A DNA stretch of 64,000 nt, taken from contig JAEEJA010000016.1 in NCBI GenBank assembly GCA_016281605.1, forward strand, positions 1 to 64,000, written 5' to 3'. The first letter of the stretch is position 1. Each line of letters begins with the position of its first letter. Below are positions 60,286 through 64,000 of the stretch, one piece after another. The stretch is from Lachnospiraceae bacterium. Lineage in GTDB: Bacteria; Bacillota; Clostridia; Lachnospirales; Lachnospiraceae. The notes below the pieces were generated by a model. That model ran no database searches, was not told where the DNA came from, and worked only from the letters and a program-made list of their open reading frames with translations. The translations under genes were made by a program, and so were the position numbers.

Positions 60286-62486
60286 TAGAGGCAGCTAAAG
60301 AATATGCTCACAAGTTTATCGGTATGAAGGTTTCGAGAACTTCCATTCAGAAGGCACTCGAAACACTGGAACTATTACCGCAGGTGAGGATGGAATTTGA
60401 AAATCTCTCTATATCATTGGAAAGAAAGCATGCCGTTATCGATAGCGTGTTTCCGGCAGATATGAGAGATGCAATGAAGTTATTATGCGATAATAATGAC
60501 TTTAAGTACTTTACGGATATATATAATGAATTTATGTCCCTGAGTCGTACATTTTACGAAAGCGAGATAACCGCCGAGCTGCGTTATGTTACACCGCCTA
60601 CTGAGGAACAGCTTTTAGCAATAAAGAAGTTTCTTATGAAGCGTCACTCCCTGGATGAAGTTATAATCGAGCAGGTTAAGGATTTAAGTCTTGTGAATGG
60701 CTTTGTTATAAGATTTAAATCTGAGGAGTATGACTGGAGTGAAAAGGGCAGAGCAAATCAATTAAGAGACCACCTAGAAAGCGTCATGAGTGAGGCAGGA
60801 GCAAGTGATGTCAGCAGAAAAAAGCTTCTTTCACTTCTCAAGGGTGGTATTGAGGATTTCGATCTTCATGCTGATCATAGTGAAGTGGGTGACGTAGGAA
60901 GCGTTGGCGACGGTATAGCTATCGTAAAGGGCTTAGAGCACGCATTTAACGGAGAGATAGTTATATTTGACGACGGAACCCGTGGAATGGTTCAGGAAAT
61001 AAGAAGAAACGAACTCGGAGTAGTACTGTTCGGAAGAGATACGGGAGTTAAGGAAGGCACCAGAGTTGTGAGAACCGGCAACATGGCAGGTATCGGTGTC
61101 GGAGAGTGCTATTTGGGAAGAATAATAAATGCGCTGGGAGAAGCGGTAGATGATGGAGATGAACTAAAGGTAACACAATTCAGACCATTGGAGTGTCCTG
61201 CTCCTTCTATAGTTGACAGACAGTCTGTATCTGTGCCTCTTGAAACAGGAATACTTGCTATAGATTCCATGTTTCCTATAGGTAGAGGTCAAAGAGAGCT
61301 TATAATAGGTGACAGGCAGACAGGTAAAACATCTATTGCCATTGATGCTATCATAAATCAAAGAGGTAAGGATGTTATCTGTATCTATGTTGCTATAGGA
61401 CAGAAGGCGTCAACTGTTGCAAAGATAGTAAATAATTTAAAGAAAGCAGGAGCTATGGACTATACCATAGTTGTACAGGCTACCGCAGCCGATCCCGCTC
61501 CGCTGCAGTATATAGCGCCTTACTCAGGCACATCACTTGCAGAGTACTTTATGTATAAGGGAAAGGATGTGCTTATAGTCTACGATGACCTTTCAAAGCA
61601 TGCTGTAAGCTACAGAACTATTTCATTGCTTTTAGAGCGTTCACCGGGACGTGAGGCTTACCCGGGAGATGTATTTTACCTGCATTCAAGACTTCTAGAG
61701 AGGTCAAGTCGCTTGTCAAAGGCGGCAGGAGGCGGCTCCATAACAGCTCTGCCTATCATAGAGACTCAGGCTGGTGATGTATCAGCTTACATACCAACCA
61801 ATGTCATATCTATAACCGATGGACAGATATACTTAGAATCAGAGCTTTTCTTCGAGGGACAGAGACCGGCGGTAAATGTAGGTCTTTCTGTATCCCGTGT
61901 AGGTGGCGCTGCTCAGACAAAGGCTATGAAAAAAGCTGCAGGATCACTTCGTATAGACCTTGCACAGTATAAGGAAATGGAAGTGTTTACCCAGTTCTCA
62001 TCAGATCTTGATGACAATACTAAAAACATGCTTACCTACGGAAAATCCCTTATGTCGCTCCTTAAGCAACCATTAGGAGAACCTATAAGCCATGAGGGCC
62101 AGGTTATATCGTTAATCTCAGCGGTTTCAGGCAAGCTTTTTTCAGGACTTGAGAGTAAGGCTGTAAAGCATTTACAGATGGACATAATAGCCTACTTTGA
62201 GAAAGCGTATCCGGATATAATTAAGAAGCTTGCTACTGAGAAGACATATGATGATAATCTTAAAGAAATAATAATTGCCATAGCTTCTAAGTACAGAGAA
62301 AGCTGGATAAAGGGCGAAAGACCGGCTGTAGGCTTCGACATGCCTGAGTTTAATTTGTCTTCTGAATCTGCGGATGTTAGCAATCAGGCAGAGGGTGAAA
62401 AAGAGGTAAAAGAAGAGCTATCATCAGATAAATCAATACCCAATAAACCAAAGAAGAAAAAATCAGGTAAAAAGAAAAAGAAATAA
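60282..62486 (+). CDS. fused ATP synthase delta-alpha subunit
   Basis: One 734-residue frame carries a full delta subunit (about 1-175: the helical start EAAKEYAHKF, SISLERKHAVIDSVF, then VNGFVIRF) and a full alpha subunit (about 200-690: VGSVGDGIAIVKGL, Walker A GDRQTGKTS near 342, SVSRVGGAAQ near 536). About 25 linker residues (AGASDVSRKKLLSLLKGG) join them. The C-terminus adds 45 residues ending in KPKKKKSGKKKKK. Normally atpH and atpA are separate, with 1 delta to 3 alpha. An internal ATG at residue 169 (60786) could start alpha of near-normal length, but its ribosome site is weak. The TTG start overlaps atpF. Confidence 0.95.
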   Translation: MIEAAKEYAHKFIGMKVSRTSIQKALETLELLPQVRMEFENLSISLERKHAVIDSVFPADMRDAMKLLCDNNDFKYFTDIYNEFMSLSRTFYESEITAELRYVTPPTEEQLLAIKKFLMKRHSLDEVIIEQVKDLSLVNGFVIRFKSEEYDWSEKGRANQLRDHLESVMSEAGASDVSRKKLLSLLKGGIEDFDLHADHSEVGDVGSVGDGIAIVKGLEHAFNGEIVIFDDGTRGMVQEIRRNELGVVLFGRDTGVKEGTRVVRTGNMAGIGVGECYLGRIINALGEAVDDGDELKVTQFRPLECPAPSIVDRQSVSVPLETGILAIDSMFPIGRGQRELIIGDRQTGKTSIAIDAIINQRGKDVICIYVAIGQKASTVAKIVNNLKKAGAMDYTIVVQATAADPAPLQYIAPYSGTSLAEYFMYKGKDVLIVYDDLSKHAVSYRTISLLLERSPGREAYPGDVFYLHSRLLERSSRLSKAAGGGSITALPIIETQAGDVSAYIPTNVISITDGQIYLESELFFEGQRPAVNVGLSVSRVGGAAQTKAMKKAAGSLRIDLAQYKEMEVFTQFSSDLDDNTKNMLTYGKSLMSLLKQPLGEPISHEGQVISLISAVSGKLFSGLESKAVKHLQMDIIAYFEKAYPDIIKKLATEKTYDDNLKEIIIAIASKYRESWIKGERPAVGFDMPEFNLSSESADVSNQAEGEKEVKEELSSDKSIPNKPKKKKSGKKKKK

Positions 62487-62522
62487 TAAATCAAGTATTG
62501 ATATATAAAAGGAGGAAGGCTT

Positions 62523-63497
62523 GTGGCCAGTGCTAAAGAAATATCCAACAGAATAAAGAGCATTAAGGATACCATGAAGATTACCCGGGCTATGTACATG
62601 ATTTCCTCCATAAAGCTGCGTAAGGCAAAGAAAAAACTGGAGGACACAGAACCTTACTTCTATGGTCTCCAAAATGAAATTGCAGCGATTCTTTACCGGT
62701 TTCCTGACGTCGTCAGTATATATTTTGATAACAGAGAAAAGGACCTAAGGGAAAAGGTAAAGCGCAAGGGATATGTTATAATAACCGGTGATAAGGGAAT
62801 GTGCGGCGCTTATAATCATAATGTCTTAAAAACTACGGAAAGTATGATAAAGGATTTAAAGAAATACAGGCTTTTCGTAGTAGGACAGGTGGGAAGGCAG
62901 TATTTTATAAATCGAGGAGTAGCGCTTCCCAGTGACTTTACTTATACTGCGACCAATCCATCTATTCACAGAGCCAGGACTATAACAGAGACCATTATGG
63001 AGCTTTACAAGAAAGAGAGACTTGATGAGGTATATGTTGTATATACCAGGATGATTAATTCTATGAGAACAGAGGTTGAAATAGAACAGGTGCTACCTCT
63101 TAAGAGCAGAATGTTTGCTAAAGAAGAAATACTAAAGCGAAAGAAGAGGGCACAGATGTCTCACGGGCACTTAAAAAAGCTTGGAGATGTGGATATAGAT
63201 GTGGATGAATACTCTGTTCCCGCTTACGGAGCGGATATGATTATATATCCTGATGTGGATGAGCTCCTCGAAAATATTGTATATAATTACATGACAGGCT
63301 TTATATACGGAGCGCTTGTAGAAGCCTCTGCATGTGAAGAAAATGCTCGTATGACAGCCATGAATGCTGCTACAGACAATGCTAAGGATATATTAAAGCA
63401 GCTTTCACTTGATTATAATAAGGTTAGACAGGCCTCCATAACCCAGGAGATAACTGAGGTTATAGGTGGAACCAAAGCGTTGAAAAGGAGTCTTTAA
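62523..63497 (+). CDS. atpG: F1Fo ATP synthase subunit gamma
   Basis: Central-stalk subunit of 324 residues, about 35 longer than usual. N-terminal [20 protein letters not shown] and C-terminal [18 protein letters not shown] with [10 protein letters not shown] match the coiled coil. The extra length is a basic stretch near residues 200-235 ([20 protein letters not shown]). GTG start with AAGGAGGA upstream. It follows the fused subunit after 36 bp. Confidence 0.95.
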   Translation: MASAKEISNRIKSIKDTMKITRAMYMISSIKLRKAKKKLEDTEPYFYGLQNEIAAILYRFPDVVSIYFDNREKDLREKVKRKGYVIITGDKGMCGAYNHNVLKTTESMIKDLKKYRLFVVGQVGRQYFINRGVALPSDFTYTATNPSIHRARTITETIMELYKKERLDEVYVVYTRMINSMRTEVEIEQVLPLKSRMFAKEEILKRKKRAQMSHGHLKKLGDVDIDVDEYSVPAYGADMIIYPDVDELLENIVYNYMTGFIYGALVEASACEENARMTAMNAATDNAKDILKQLSLDYNKVRQASITQEITEVIGGTKALKRSL

Positions 63498-63498
63498 G

Positions 63499-64000
63499 AT
63501 GGCTACAGAGACACAGAAAAGTACCGGAAAGATAGTGCAGGTATCAGGGCCTGTAGTAGATGTAGAGTTCGAAGGAGTGACTCTACCAAGGATAAAGGAT
63601 GCTCTAGAGTGCTATCCTGACGGAAAGAGAAGGGTTATGGAAGTAGCCCAGCATTTGGGCAATAACACAGTAAGGTGTATAATGCTTGCTCCTACAGAGG
63701 GGCTTTCAAAGGATGTGGTTGTTACAGCCACAGGGGATGCTATAAAGGTTCCGGTAGGGGAAAAGACTCTTGGCAGACTTTTTAATGTTCTTGGAGAAAC
63801 ACTTGATAAAGGACCTAAGATAAAAGATGCCGAAATGTGGAGTATACACAGAGAACCACCTGCCTTTTCGGAGCAAAGCCCTGTAGTACATATGTTAGAG
63901 ACAGGAATAAAGGTAATAGATCTTTTAGCCCCATACTCTAAGGGTGGAAAGGTTGGTCTCTTTGGCGGTGCGGGAGTAGGTAAAACTGTTCTTATACAGG
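63499..64000 (+). CDS. atpD: F1Fo ATP synthase subunit beta (cut by the window end)
   Basis: The first 167 codons are present. [15 protein letters not shown] is the N-terminal beta-barrel and [12 protein letters not shown] at the end is the Walker A loop of the catalytic subunit. ATG with AAGGAG upstream, right after the atpG stop. The C-terminal part and atpC lie outside the window. Confidence 0.96.
   Translation, partial: MATETQKSTGKIVQVSGPVVDVEFEGVTLPRIKDALECYPDGKRRVMEVAQHLGNNTVRCIMLAPTEGLSKDVVVTATGDAIKVPVGEKTLGRLFNVLGETLDKGPKIKDAEMWSIHREPPAFSEQSPVVHMLETGIKVIDLLAPYSKGGKVGLFGGAGVGKTVLIQ

Noticed and set aside
60780..60900. Frameshift artefact as cause of the delta-alpha fusion
   Set aside because: The frame is open across the junction with no stop, and a sensible linker is present. 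A sequencing error that removed a stop cannot be excluded without re-sequencing, but nothing in the reading suggests one.

Overview
The window looks like chromosome from an anaerobic low-GC Firmicute of the Lachnospiraceae, most like Butyrivibrio or Pseudobutyrivibrio. This placement is inferred from the fermentation genes (pflB, pflA), DUF4317 and DUF975/CmpB proteins, CUT1 sugar transport with a DUF624 partner, frequent TTG and GTG starts with strong GGAGG ribosome sites, and sigma-A promoters often carrying an extended TGn -10. No 16S gene is present, so the genus is not proven.

Layout. 1-2.7 kb: a 58-bp tandem repeat array, a terminator, then pgk and tpiA, each preceded by a near-identical structured leader of about 140 nt. 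2.8-5.9 kb: an envelope-stress-like operon (two-TM protein, solute-binding/vWA protein, PspA). 6.0-7.0 kb: secG and a small protein. 7.1-16.9 kb: the pyrH-frr-uppS-cdsA-dxr-rseP-ispG block followed by a class A PBP. 17.8-23.1 kb: pflB and, convergent with it, pflA; between them lie a structured intergenic region, a YnzC-like gene and a two-gene HTH/HipA-like kinase module. 23.3-26.6 kb: tRNA-Gln, a lone type IV pilin-like gene, a MITE-like palindromic element, a RelBE-type pair and a DUF4143 ATPase; this stretch looks accessory. 27-30.4 kb: ppa, nadA, a CDF transporter and a HAD phosphatase. 30.5-31 kb: four tRNAs (Pro, Gly, Arg, His). 31-42.6 kb: membrane phosphoesterase, DUF975/CmpB protein, tRNA-Gln, Na+/solute symporter, RsuA-type pseudouridine synthase, a secreted protein, DUF4317, a DMT transporter and metG. 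42.7-44.7 kb (minus strand): GntR(YtrA)-ABC operon. 45-51 kb: a surface protein followed by an Lpl-type oligosaccharide ABC system. 51-57 kb: CarD, a three-PAS degenerate GGDEF-EAL protein, serS and a ClC transporter. 57-58.7 kb: DUF402 and an esterase. 58.7-64 kb: the F1Fo ATP synthase operon, cut by the window end inside atpD.

The most striking observations are the single reading frame that joins a complete ATP synthase delta subunit to the alpha subunit, and the duplicated leader RNA in front of two glycolytic genes, with pairing-preserving changes and a predicted 8-bp pseudoknot that ends next to the Shine-Dalgarno sequence. Also notable are the HTH plus HipS-like domain fusion next to a CtkA/HipA-like kinase, a solute-binding/vWA/PspA operon, and a c-di-GMP-type protein whose two output domains both appear to have lost catalytic motifs.

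Gene calls were made by reading protein sequences for family motifs. No database search or RNA folding was run, so all RNA structures are paper predictions.
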